Of a stretch of 8,530 bases of DNA, positions 1 to 6,007 are shown piece after piece. A program made the translations under genes and the position numbers. The notes under the pieces were generated by a model. It saw nothing but the letters and a program-made list of their open reading frames with translations, was not told where the DNA came from and searched no databases. Each line of letters begins with the position of its first letter. Positions within the stretch are counted from its first letter, which is position 1. This stretch comes from JAENVT01 sp040006755 (GTDB taxonomy: Bacteria > Actinomycetota > Acidimicrobiia > Acidimicrobiales > Ilumatobacteraceae). The stretch covers positions 1 through 8,530 of the forward strand of contig JBDTWJ010000152.1 of the NCBI GenBank assembly GCA_040006755.1, given 5' to 3'.

Positions 1-1
1 G

Positions 2-115
2 AACATCCCGATCGGTCGGGCCATCTCGTCACGCATGTCGCCACTCATCTCGATCGGCAAGGCTACGTCGGTACCAAGCTTCTACGCCCGCCTTCTACGC
101 TCGACCGTCACATGA
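2..115 (+). CDS. C-terminal end of an unidentified protein, cut by the window start
   Basis: This frame is open from the window edge and ends in TGA at 113-115, giving the last 37 residues of a protein (begins NIPIGRAISSRM, ends RLLRSTVT). Third codon positions in this frame are richer in G/C (about 28 of 37) than in the frame shared with the next gene, so this frame looks like the coding one. The stop overlaps the downstream start as ATGA, a typical sign of translational coupling with the EamA permease. I do not recognise the family. A competing reading is that the permease itself extends leftwards, because its frame is also open to the edge. Confidence 0.45.
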   Translation, partial: NIPIGRAISSRMSPLISIGKATSVPSFYARLLRSTVT

Positions 116-939
116 TGACCGCAACCGTTCTGGCGCTCGTGGCGGCGGTGCTCCATGCCGGATGGAACCTGTCGGTCAAGCAATCGGTCAGCGATCGGTT
201 CATCGCACTGTGGGGTCAGTTCTCCTTCGCTGGCGTGCTTGCCGCGATCCTCTTGATCATCGGTGGCGGTATCCCGGCACGCGGCTGGGTGTGGGCGGCG
301 GTGTCGGCACTCGCCCATGTGCCATACAGCGTTCTACTGGCGAAGGCGTACAACGTTGGCGATTTTTCGCGGGCCTATCCGATCGCCCGAGGTGGCGGCG
401 CGCTGATCGCAGGTCTCGGTGGCATTGCCCTGTTGAGCGACTCGTTCACCCCGATCGGCGTGGTCGGCATGGCGGTCGTCGCGATTGGTCTGATTGCCCT
501 TGCCGGTCGCGGCGCGGGCGCCCAGGTGGTCATTGCTCTCGGCGTTGCATTGGCGATCGGGGTCTACTCGGTGGCGGACGCGAAAGGCATCCGGAGCGTC
601 GACACGCCCCTGTACGCCGCCGCGTCGTTCACATGCGTCACCGTAACGCTGACGGTGTACGCGTTGGCCACCGGCCGCTCGAGCGAGATGGCGGCCGCAA
701 CGCGGATCCACTGGCGTCGATTCGTGGTCATGGGCATTGCGTCCGGAGTCACCTACGCGCTGGTGCAGATCGCTTTCCAGCGCGCGCCCGTTGGCTACGT
801 CACGTGCCTGCGCGAGTCGAGCGTCGTGATCGCCGCCTTTGTCGGCGCGCGATACCTCGGCGAGGGTCAGGCAGTCAGACGCACAGCGGCAGCGATCGTC
901 GTGGTGGTGGGTTTGCTGCTGCTCGTGATTGGACGATGA
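112..939 (+). CDS. EamA/DMT-superfamily membrane transporter
   Basis: This is a 275-residue, almost wholly hydrophobic protein of drug/metabolite-transporter size (about ten membrane segments in two EamA halves). The N-terminal half has the segment 'HAGWNLSVKQ' near residue 15 and 'AYNVGDFSRAYPIARG' near residues 79-94, which matches the YPIARG signature of EamA permeases. The second half, from about residue 135, repeats the fold and ends in the hydrophobic run IVVVVGLLLLVIG. It is probably an inner-membrane exporter or importer of a small metabolite; the substrate cannot be told from sequence. Two adjacent ATGs (112 and 115) are possible. The first overlaps the stop of the preceding frame as ATGA and there is no clear Shine-Dalgarno sequence, which fits translational coupling. 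No other gene follows on this strand for several kilobases. Confidence 0.88.
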   Translation: MMTATVLALVAAVLHAGWNLSVKQSVSDRFIALWGQFSFAGVLAAILLIIGGGIPARGWVWAAVSALAHVPYSVLLAKAYNVGDFSRAYPIARGGGALIAGLGGIALLSDSFTPIGVVGMAVVAIGLIALAGRGAGAQVVIALGVALAIGVYSVADAKGIRSVDTPLYAAASFTCVTVTLTVYALATGRSSEMAAATRIHWRRFVVMGIASGVTYALVQIAFQRAPVGYVTCLRESSVVIAAFVGARYLGEGQAVRRTAAAIVVVVGLLLLVIGR

Positions 940-1122
940 CTTGACAGCAGCGAGATGAGAGTCAGAACCAACTCGGTGGCAACGCCCAGTTCGCCTGTGT
1001 TCTTGCCGCGGTTGCGTCGTCGGTTCCGAGTGAACCGTCGGCGGCTGGTCGCCCGCGCGTTCACTGCGCAAACACGTTCACCCTGACACTGTTGCAGCCC
1101 TTCGACCGTACGCGGAACAACG

Positions 1123-1321
1123 AGCGCCGATCTGCTGCAGTATTGCGCTGGTCGCCTGTCCGCCCTGGATCTGGGTGCCAACGTCGCCTCCAGGTTCTGG
1201 TGGGGCGTAGGACTGGCGCCCAGATCATCAAACATGACCCCGGCAATCGGCCGACTCCCCCGATCTGGGTGCCGACCGTGCGCTCACTCTGAGGGCGATG
1301 TCGGACAATGGCGCCCAGATC
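1123..1321. repeat. Array of GATCTGGGYGCC motifs in alternating orientation, 47-48 bp period
   Basis: Four clear copies are present: GATCTGGGTGCC at 1168-1179 (+), GGCGCCCAGATC at 1215-1226 (inverted), GATCTGGGTGCC at 1262-1273 (+) and GGCGCCCAGATC at 1310-1321 (inverted). Start-to-start distances are 47, 47 and 48 bp. A degenerate fifth copy, AGCGCCGATC at 1123-1132 (inverted, two bases missing), falls on the same period. The intervening 35, 35 and 36 nt are not recognisably alike. Adjacent copies can pair as 12-bp stems with one G-U pair. Function unknown. Confidence 0.8.
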
Positions 1322-1345
1322 GCTCGCCAGTGCCGAGTCCCTGCT

Positions 1346-1361
1346 CCGGCCGCGGGGCCGG
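1346..1361 (-). terminator. GC hairpin downstream of the sortase-protein gene
   Basis: CCGGCC (1346-1351) and GGCCGG (1356-1361) form a 6-bp stem with a 4-nt loop, 39 bp past the stop of the leftward gene. There is no T-run, so this is at best a U-less terminator of the kind proposed for GC-rich actinobacteria. It lies between two convergent genes, where a terminator is expected. Confidence 0.3.
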
Positions 1362-1399
1362 GCCACTCTTGCACCGTCGATCTCACCTTGCTGCCGTAC

Positions 1400-3082
1400 T
1401 CAGGTGACGCTGACCAGCCGCGCAGTGGTCACGTGGCGGAACCGCACCGAGCCCGGCGGCGTACACGCCACGAGTTGCACGGTCGACAGACCTGAGCTGA
1501 GCCCGATGCTGTTGATGACGTTGAAGTTGGGGATCGTCACGTCCTGACGCACCACGACGTAGTTGTAGGAATGCCCATCGTCGCCGATGAGGCTGACTTG
1601 CCCGCCATACGGAATCTCGTTGATGAACCGGAACGGTGCACCATGCGTGGTGCGATGCCCGAAGAGCACGATGTTGCCGGGGATGGCCAACTGCGCAGTG
1701 CCGTTCCATGTCGCAGCGATACCGAGGTTGGCGACCGCGTCGAGGTTGGAGCCGGTGCCGACGTACGTTGCCATGCGGATCGGCGGGACGGTCAATGACT
1801 GGGCGTGCGTTGGTCCGTACAACGGGTTGACAGGTGGCGCCAACGCGGCGGGCGTGGGCGTGCCCAGGTACCAGCCGTTGAGATCGGCGATGAGGTGAAG
1901 GCCCTGTTGGGTGAACAGGCTGACGCCTCGGGTGCTAACCCTGACGATCGTATGGTTGGCAATGGTCTGATCCCACGTGTCGACGTTGAGGTTCGACGCC
2001 AGCGGCCGGTTGACGCCAGCTGGGAATGCCGTCACGAACCCACCGAGCATCGATTGTGTTCCGGTGACGTTGATGGCGGCCGCGGAGACTTGACCGCTGG
2101 GACCGTAGACCGGGAATTCGAGCGTGCTGCCACCCCATGTCGGCATGACGTACGAGTTGCGGGAGTCGAGGAGACGAGTCGGGTTCGACGGCAGGAAGAG
2201 CCCGTCGGTCGTCACGCTGGCCGTTGAACCGGTGAACCAACCCGCGACGTCGACGATGAGGTGCCCGCCGCCCTGGCTGTACACGTTGAACGCCGGGGTA
2301 CCCGACAGCAGCACGATTGCCTGGCCCGCACGTGTCTGTCCGGGGTGGTCGATGTTGAGGTTGCTGGCCGTCGGGCGGGACTGGCCAACGGGGTACGCCG
2401 TCCAGTACCCGGTACCGGTCACCGTTGCCGTGAGATTGACGACAACCGCAACGGCGTCGGAAGGAACGCCTGCACCGCTGACATCGACGGTCTCCGCCGT
2501 GTTGCCGGGCACGCCATTGGCGCGATTTCGTGTGTCGAGAACCCGGAATGCCCCGTCAGGCAGCGTCACCAATCGACCCGCCGACACGGCCCCCGTTACG
2601 GGCACATACGCGCCCGACACATCGACAGCGACGTTCATCTGCCGTTGCATGTAGACATCGACGGCACCGCCGATGCCGAGCTTGACCGTGGCCATGTTGG
2701 CCATGACCTGACCCGCTCCGTCGAAGTTGACGTTCGACGCCGTGGGAAGATCTGTGCCGGCGGGATAGACGGTGACGTAACCGGGCGCAGTCGTATTGAC
2801 ACCGGTGACTGTCAGCACCGCGGCGGTGGCGTTGGCGGGCACGCCTGCGCGTCCGGCCACCTGCACGCGTACCACTTGGGCCGACATGGGCTCGAAGCCG
2901 TAGGCGCCTTGGTCCGGTCGAGTGTCGGCGAGCCGCGCAGGAGCGACCGCTTGGTATCGCGACGAACCGCCGATGAACGGCGCTGCGTCGACGCTGGGCG
3001 AACCAGCGAGACTCGGTACAACGAGATGGCCGGCGGTCACCAGCAGGGTGAGCGCGCACGCGCGGAGACCGGTCAACTTCAT
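1400..3082 (-). CDS. Secreted protein with three beta-rich repeats and a C-terminal sortase domain
   Basis: The protein has 560 residues from the chosen ATG at 3082. Residues 1-33 form a signal peptide or signal anchor (basic start, hydrophobic core LTLLVTAGHLVV, likely cut near VDA-AP). Three repeats follow at about 49-160, 179-284 and 302-406. Each begins with RLxDTR/RVLDTR/RLLDSR, has GYxTxxPxG...ASNxN in the middle, and ends VDVSGAY / VDVAGWF / ADLNGWY. Residues about 430-560 read as a sortase domain: GHRTTH with His476, then VQLVAC with Cys540, then Arg547/Arg549, in the His-Cys-Arg order and spacing of class E-like sortases (TLxTC replaced by QLVAC). By family knowledge, sortases are surface transpeptidases. 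The repeat array in front of the catalytic domain is inferred to position it or bind the wall or a partner. No LPXTG-like substrate or C-terminal anchor is visible. A GTG at 3124 would add 14 residues before the signal peptide, so I reject it. cysM ends 42 bp upstream. Confidence 0.85.
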   Translation of the reverse strand: MKLTGLRACALTLLVTAGHLVVPSLAGSPSVDAAPFIGGSSRYQAVAPARLADTRPDQGAYGFEPMSAQVVRVQVAGRAGVPANATAAVLTVTGVNTTAPGYVTVYPAGTDLPTASNVNFDGAGQVMANMATVKLGIGGAVDVYMQRQMNVAVDVSGAYVPVTGAVSAGRLVTLPDGAFRVLDTRNRANGVPGNTAETVDVSGAGVPSDAVAVVVNLTATVTGTGYWTAYPVGQSRPTASNLNIDHPGQTRAGQAIVLLSGTPAFNVYSQGGGHLIVDVAGWFTGSTASVTTDGLFLPSNPTRLLDSRNSYVMPTWGGSTLEFPVYGPSGQVSAAAINVTGTQSMLGGFVTAFPAGVNRPLASNLNVDTWDQTIANHTIVRVSTRGVSLFTQQGLHLIADLNGWYLGTPTPAALAPPVNPLYGPTHAQSLTVPPIRMATYVGTGSNLDAVANLGIAATWNGTAQLAIPGNIVLFGHRTTHGAPFRFINEIPYGGQVSLIGDDGHSYNYVVVRQDVTIPNFNVINSIGLSSGLSTVQLVACTPPGSVRFRHVTTARLVSVT

Positions 3083-3089
3083 TCGCGAC

Positions 3090-3095
3090 ACCCTA
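3090..3095 (-). promoter_or_regulatory. Possible -10 element or Shine-Dalgarno of the sortase-protein gene
   Basis: On the minus strand TAGGGT lies exactly 7 nt before the ATG at 3082. It fits TANNNT for a leaderless transcript, or its AGGG can serve as a ribosome-binding site. Either reading supports this ATG as the start. No good -35 was found. Confidence 0.35.
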
Positions 3096-3124
3096 CAGAG
3101 GGGCTCCGAGTGCCCAGGGAGCAC

Positions 3125-4075
3125 CTAGAAATATATGATTCGTTCGGCCTGCTTCTCGGCCGAGTCGAGATCATCGGTGTACGCGCCCGTCGACAGGTAC
3201 TTCCAGCCGCCGTCACACACGATGAACACGATGACACCATCGGCGATCTCGGTTGCAACTTTCGCGGCGCCGGCGAGCGAGGCACCGGACGAGATGCCGG
3301 CGAAAACGCCACATTCCCGCACGAGCCTGCGAGTCCACTCGAGGCTCTCGCGAGGTCGTACCACGCGCTTGCGATCGAGCAGCTCGAAGCCGTACCAGTG
3401 CTCGAATACCGGCGGGATGTAGCCGTCGTCGATGTTGCGCAGGCCCTCGACGCGCTCGCCGAGCGGCGGTTCGATGGCAATGACCTTGATCGCCGGGTTC
3501 TGCTCTTTCAGATACCTGCCGGTGCCCATCAGCGTGCCGCTGGTGCCGAGACCGGCAACGAAGTGGGTGATCTCGGGGCAGTCGCGCCAGATCTCGGGAC
3601 CGGTGCCCTCGTAGTGCGCCATCGGATTGGCGTCGTTTCCATACTGATACAGGAAGCACCACTCGGGGTTCGCAGCGGCCATCTCCTGGGCTCGGCGTAC
3701 GGCGCCGTTACTGCCCTCTTCGCCGGGGGTCAAGATGACCTCCGCGCCGAAGACCTCGAGCATCTGCCGCCGCTCGATCGACACGCTGGCGGGCATCAGG
3801 ATCTTGATCGGATACCCCTTGAGCTGGGCGATCGCAGCTAGGGCGATGCCCGTGTTGCCGCTCGACGGCTCGATGATGGTCTGGCCGGGACGCAGTTGGC
3901 CGGTCTTTTCAGCTTGCTCGATCATCGACTTGGCAATGCGATCCTTCACCGAGCCGAAGGGGTTCTGACCCTCGAGTTTGGCGACGATGCGCACATTGGG
4001 ATTCGGCGACAGCCGGCTGACGTCGACCATCGGAGTGTTACCGATCTGGTCGAGCACACTTTCGTAAGGAACCAT
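3125..4075 (-). CDS. cysM: O-phosphoserine sulfhydrylase / cysteine synthase CysM
   Basis: This is a PLP-dependent fold type II enzyme of 316 residues from the ATG at 4075. The PLP lysine is K44 in GSVKDR, the substrate loop is EPSSGNTG (residues 69-76), and the phosphate-binding loop is GLGTSGT (175-181). Similarity to M. tuberculosis CysM is close around LYQYGN...GTGPE...PEITHFVAGLGT and in the C-terminal DGGWKYLSTGAY. The arginine in LRN (R213) corresponds to the residue that makes the mycobacterial enzyme use O-phosphoserine. In that pathway the enzyme takes sulfur from CysO thiocarboxylate and leaves cysteine on the CysO C-terminus. A TTG at 4087 would add four residues; I prefer the ATG because GGGGG sits 6-10 nt upstream and the homologous N-terminus starts near here. 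It lies 70 bp downstream of mec, probably in one operon. A general cysteine synthase (CysK) is the less likely alternative. Confidence 0.93.
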   Translation of the reverse strand: MVPYESVLDQIGNTPMVDVSRLSPNPNVRIVAKLEGQNPFGSVKDRIAKSMIEQAEKTGQLRPGQTIIEPSSGNTGIALAAIAQLKGYPIKILMPASVSIERRQMLEVFGAEVILTPGEEGSNGAVRRAQEMAAANPEWCFLYQYGNDANPMAHYEGTGPEIWRDCPEITHFVAGLGTSGTLMGTGRYLKEQNPAIKVIAIEPPLGERVEGLRNIDDGYIPPVFEHWYGFELLDRKRVVRPRESLEWTRRLVRECGVFAGISSGASLAGAAKVATEIADGVIVFIVCDGGWKYLSTGAYTDDLDSAEKQAERIIYF

Positions 4076-4095
4076 CACCACCCCCAACAGCAGAC

Positions 4096-4130
4096 GGTTG
4101 ATCCTCTATTCCGATCAACCTGATCAATCC
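4096..4130. repeat. Inverted plus direct repeat between mec and cysM
   Basis: GGTTGATC (4096-4103) and GATCAACC (4113-4120) are perfect 8-bp inverted arms separated by 9 nt. On the minus strand a further near-copy GGATTGATC (4130-4122) precedes GGTTGATC by one base, so two direct copies could compete for the single downstream arm. It could be an intercistronic hairpin or an operator for cysM; no T-run follows. Confidence 0.55.
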
Positions 4131-4145
4131 TGTCGGGATTCTATC

Positions 4146-4541
4146 TCAACCGACGCCGACCCGCTCCTCCGAAATGGCTCCGGCGACGATGCGGAACGAC
4201 CGCGTTTCGGGAGCCTCACGTTTCAGGCTGACGATCACGTAGTGCCAGCCGGGGTCCGGCGCCTGCTCGACGTCGGTTGGGCTGGGATACGGCTCGCTAT
4301 GGGTGTGACTGTGGAACACGCCAATGATCTCGAGCCCATCGCCTTCCGCTTCGCGCTCGGCACGGAGCAACTCCTTCGGCGGAATCGCGTACATGCGCGC
4401 TGACTGCGCCTCGTTTGTGCAGGCGACGAAGCGCTCGACGCGATCGCCGCGGCCAACCAAGAGCCCGCACGCCTCGAGCGGATAGCCGTCGTAGGCGTGA
4501 CCGATCATTTCGGCGAACGCGCGGTTGGGGAAGGCGAACAC
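4146..4541 (-). CDS. mec: JAMM/M67 metalloprotease Mec, CysO-cysteine hydrolase type
   Basis: This is a Mov34/MPN (JAMM) zinc peptidase of about 131 residues. Numbered from the upstream GTG at 4565, the catalytic Glu is E31 in LEACG, and the zinc motif HSHTHSEPYPSPTD places H85, H87, S95 and D98 in perfect HxH-x7-SxxD order. In M. tuberculosis, Mec (Rv1334) removes cysteine from the C-terminus of CysO, completing the CysM pathway; adjacency to cysM here supports the same job. I chose the GTG at 4541. It aligns with the start of the conserved part and lies 7 nt after a TACCCT -10-like element. The GTG at 4565 would leave only 5 bp to the divergent smpB start. The gene would be 420 bp long from that codon. 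cysO, which sits between mec and cysM in mycobacteria, is absent: only 70 bp separate the two genes. Confidence 0.9.
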   Translation of the reverse strand: MFAFPNRAFAEMIGHAYDGYPLEACGLLVGRGDRVERFVACTNEAQSARMYAIPPKELLRAEREAEGDGLEIIGVFHSHTHSEPYPSPTDVEQAPDPGWHYVIVSLKREAPETRSFRIVAGAISEERVGVG

Positions 4542-4583
4542 CGGCCGAAGGGTAGCTACCCTCACGTCCCATGTCGCCTTCCC
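4528..4583. promoter_or_regulatory. 56-bp dyad-symmetric divergent promoter/operator of mec and smpB
   Basis: An inner perfect 14-bp palindrome AGGGTAGCTACCCT (4549-4562) and outer perfect 10-bp arms GGGAAGGCGA (4528-4537, and its inverse at 4574-4583) share the same centre (4555.5). The palindrome gives TACCCT, matching TANNNT, on both strands: 8 nt before the smpB ATG (4571) and 7 nt before the mec GTG (4541). The outer arms fall at about the -35 distance. The same bases also read GGAAG-N18-GTA on both strands, resembling the -35/-10 of thiol-stress ECF sigma factors (SigR/SigH type). Promoter identity is inference; the symmetry is seen directly. Confidence 0.7.
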
Positions 4584-5065
4584 GTCCGGTGTCGGACGAT
4601 CGCAAGCTCATCGCCAGCAACCGCAAGGCGCGCCACGACTATGCGATCCTCGACACCATCGAGACGGGAATCGTGTTGCAAGGCAGCGAGGTGAAGAGCC
4701 TTCGCCTGGGCCACCTGCAGATGGCCGATGCATACGCACGCGTGCTCAACGGGGCGATCTGGCTCGACGGCATTCACATTCCTCCATACCAATTCGCTCA
4801 TGGCGTGGGCGCACACGATCCCGACCGTCCGCGCAAGCTGCTGCTGCACGCCAAGGAGATCGAGCGCATCGGCGCAGAAGTCGCGCAGGAGCGACTGTCG
4901 CTCGTTCCACTCTCCTTCTACTTCAAGGACGGCAAGGTCAAGGTCGAGCTCGCGCTGGCGCGCGGTCGCCGCAAGGCCGACAAGCGCAACGCGATGGCGG
5001 AGCGTGACGCGCAACGCGACATGCAGCGCGCGATGGGGCGTCAGGCGAAGGGTCGAACCGACTGA
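4571..5065 (+). CDS. smpB: SsrA-binding protein SmpB
   Basis: SmpB is the 164-residue partner of tmRNA in rescue of stalled ribosomes. It binds the tRNA-like domain of tmRNA and fills the empty decoding centre with its C-terminal tail. Visible family features are SNRKARHDYAILDTIETGIVLQGSEVKSLR (split here as NRKARHDY and GSEVKSLR, residues about 17-44), the oligonucleotide-binding beta-barrel residues with WLDGIHI and YQFA, HDPDRPRKLLLHAKEI (about 83-98), then LVPLSFYFKDGKVKVELALARGRRKADKR, and a basic tail ending RQAKGRTD. The length is normal. There is no Shine-Dalgarno sequence before the ATG, and TACCCT lies 8 nt upstream, so a leaderless mRNA is likely. ssrA itself lies about 1.5 kb downstream on the same strand, separated by two genes on the other strand. 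Confidence 0.97.
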   Translation: MSPSRPVSDDRKLIASNRKARHDYAILDTIETGIVLQGSEVKSLRLGHLQMADAYARVLNGAIWLDGIHIPPYQFAHGVGAHDPDRPRKLLLHAKEIERIGAEVAQERLSLVPLSFYFKDGKVKVELALARGRRKADKRNAMAERDAQRDMQRAMGRQAKGRTD

Positions 5066-5076
5066 CCTCGGGTCAG
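5062..5076. terminator. Small hairpin over the convergent stops of smpB and the M14 peptidase gene
   Basis: CTGACC (5062-5067) and GGTCAG (5071-5076) form a 6-bp stem with a TCG loop. The stem contains both stop codons (TGA at 5063-5065, and TCA at 5073-5075 for the opposite strand). It could act on both strands but is short and has no T-run, so termination is uncertain. Confidence 0.35.
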
Positions 5077-5993
5077 AGAGTGATGACTTCGAGCGTCGCC
5101 TTGGCGTGGAGTTCGACCATGGCGTCGGTGACTTCCTCGTTGGCGGGCAGTTCAACGATGAATGCCGTCCCGCCCTTGATGGCGTGATTGACGTACTGGG
5201 TGGCCGTGCCGGTGCAGCCGCCCGTGCACGGCGTCGACTTGGATGAGAGGCCGACGATCTCGGCGAAGCGAATCGGAATGTCGCGATGCGCGCCACCCGG
5301 CGACACCCGGTTGGCGTCCTGGTGCCAGAAGACAGTGATGTACGGACGGACCTCGCCGACGAACGCCTCGAGCGCTTGGGTCTCGGGCTGATCTGCAGGC
5401 GCCTCGCCCGAGTACTCCTCGCCTTCGGCCGTGAAAGGGATGTAGCTCCAGTTGTACGAGACGTTGCGATTGAGGTCGACGCCGTTGGCGTTGTAGCGGG
5501 TGTTGGCTGCCTGGCCGTCGGGGTTGATGCTGTCGATGATCCACAGGTCGACCCCCGGTGGGGTTGGCATCGTGCGGATGAGCCGCGTGATCCCGTAGCC
5601 CTTGGCCTCATCGCCGTGAATCACACCGATCAACAACACCGGGCGGCCCCCGGGATCGCCCATTCGATATGCGGTGATGTCGCGGCCAAGCACCGACTGG
5701 CCGATCACGCGCGACTCGGTGACTACGCCAGGAGCGGCGGCGCTGGAGGTAGACGTTGATGTCGAACTCGAAGTCGAAGTCGACGTCGACGTCGAGGATG
5801 TGGACGTCGTGGAACTCGACGGACGTGTCGTCGTTGTCGGCGATGCCGTCGTATCGATGGTGTTCGTGTCAGTCGCAATCGACGTTGCGTGCGCGTCGGT
5901 GACCGCCGTGGCCGAGGAGTTCTTGTCGGGATCCGACGAGCACGCCGGAACCAGCAATGCGGAGACGAGGACCGCGCACCACCGTCGCGTCAT
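5073..5993 (-). CDS. M14-family zinc carboxypeptidase-like lipoprotein
   Basis: This is a 306-residue exported protein. Residues 1-18 are a lipoprotein signal (MTRRWCAVLVSALLVPAC; lipobox Cys18). Residues about 25-87 are a Thr/Ser-rich linker, and the peptidase domain runs from about 90 to the end. M14 marks are HGDE (zinc ligands H126 and E129), NPDG (157-160), NANGVDLNRN (168-177, substrate-binding Asn-Arg), H224 in FWHQ (third zinc ligand) and E281 in FIVELP (catalytic Glu). Four cysteines are present in total, two of them (C256, C260) in a TPCTGGC loop. It probably trims peptides, perhaps peptidoglycan stems, outside the membrane; the substrate is inferred. The ATG is 14 bp after the PPOX gene stop, suggesting an operon. 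The frame stays open to about 6641 upstream, but that extension is antisense to the PPOX gene and partly to ssrA and lacks a signal peptide, so I reject it. Confidence 0.9.
   Translation of the reverse strand: MTRRWCAVLVSALLVPACSSDPDKNSSATAVTDAHATSIATDTNTIDTTASPTTTTRPSSSTTSTSSTSTSTSTSSSTSTSTSSAAAPGVVTESRVIGQSVLGRDITAYRMGDPGGRPVLLIGVIHGDEAKGYGITRLIRTMPTPPGVDLWIIDSINPDGQAANTRYNANGVDLNRNVSYNWSYIPFTAEGEEYSGEAPADQPETQALEAFVGEVRPYITVFWHQDANRVSPGGAHRDIPIRFAEIVGLSSKSTPCTGGCTGTATQYVNHAIKGGTAFIVELPANEEVTDAMVELHAKATLEVITL
5749..5820. repeat. Hexamer-like GTCGAN repeats encoding the Ser/Thr linker
   Basis: The plus strand reads imperfect 6-bp units such as GTCGAA, GTCGAC and GTGGAC in a row. On the minus strand these are alternating Ser/Thr codons of the lipoprotein linker. 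Such tracts can change length by slippage without breaking the frame. Confidence 0.6.
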
Positions 5994-6007
5994 GTGCGTA
6001 CGGTTGC

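Larger units (their letters stand above)
940..1399. other. Intergenic region without a convincing gene
   Basis: These 460 bp lie between the convergent permease and sortase-protein genes. Short open frames exist on both strands but none has a start signal, family resemblance or coherent composition. The region does hold an ordered array of a 12-bp motif (listed separately) and a GC-rich hairpin next to the sortase-gene stop. Confidence 0.7.

Noticed and set aside
1123..1321. CRISPR-like array (12-bp repeats, 35-36-nt spacers)
   Set aside because: Repeats are too short and alternate in orientation, and no cas gene is present; real CRISPR repeats are direct and longer.
3083..3124. GTG start at 3124 for the sortase protein
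   Set aside because: It would put 14 polar residues before an obvious signal peptide and overlap right up to the cysM stop; the ATG at 3082 has better upstream signals.
3583..3597. Extra copy of the GATCTGG motif inside cysM
   Set aside because: The partial match CGCCAGATCTC encodes conserved CysM residues (EIWRD) and lacks the GGGYGCC part.
2261..3841. Open frame of 526 codons on the plus strand
   Set aside because: It is antisense to the sortase-protein and cysM genes, whose products match known families; its composition (Arg/Gly/His/Asp-rich) is that of a GC-rich shadow frame.
4562..5611. 349-codon minus-strand frame across smpB
   Set aside because: It is antisense to smpB and in the wrong frame for the M14 peptidase, both of which are clearly recognised.
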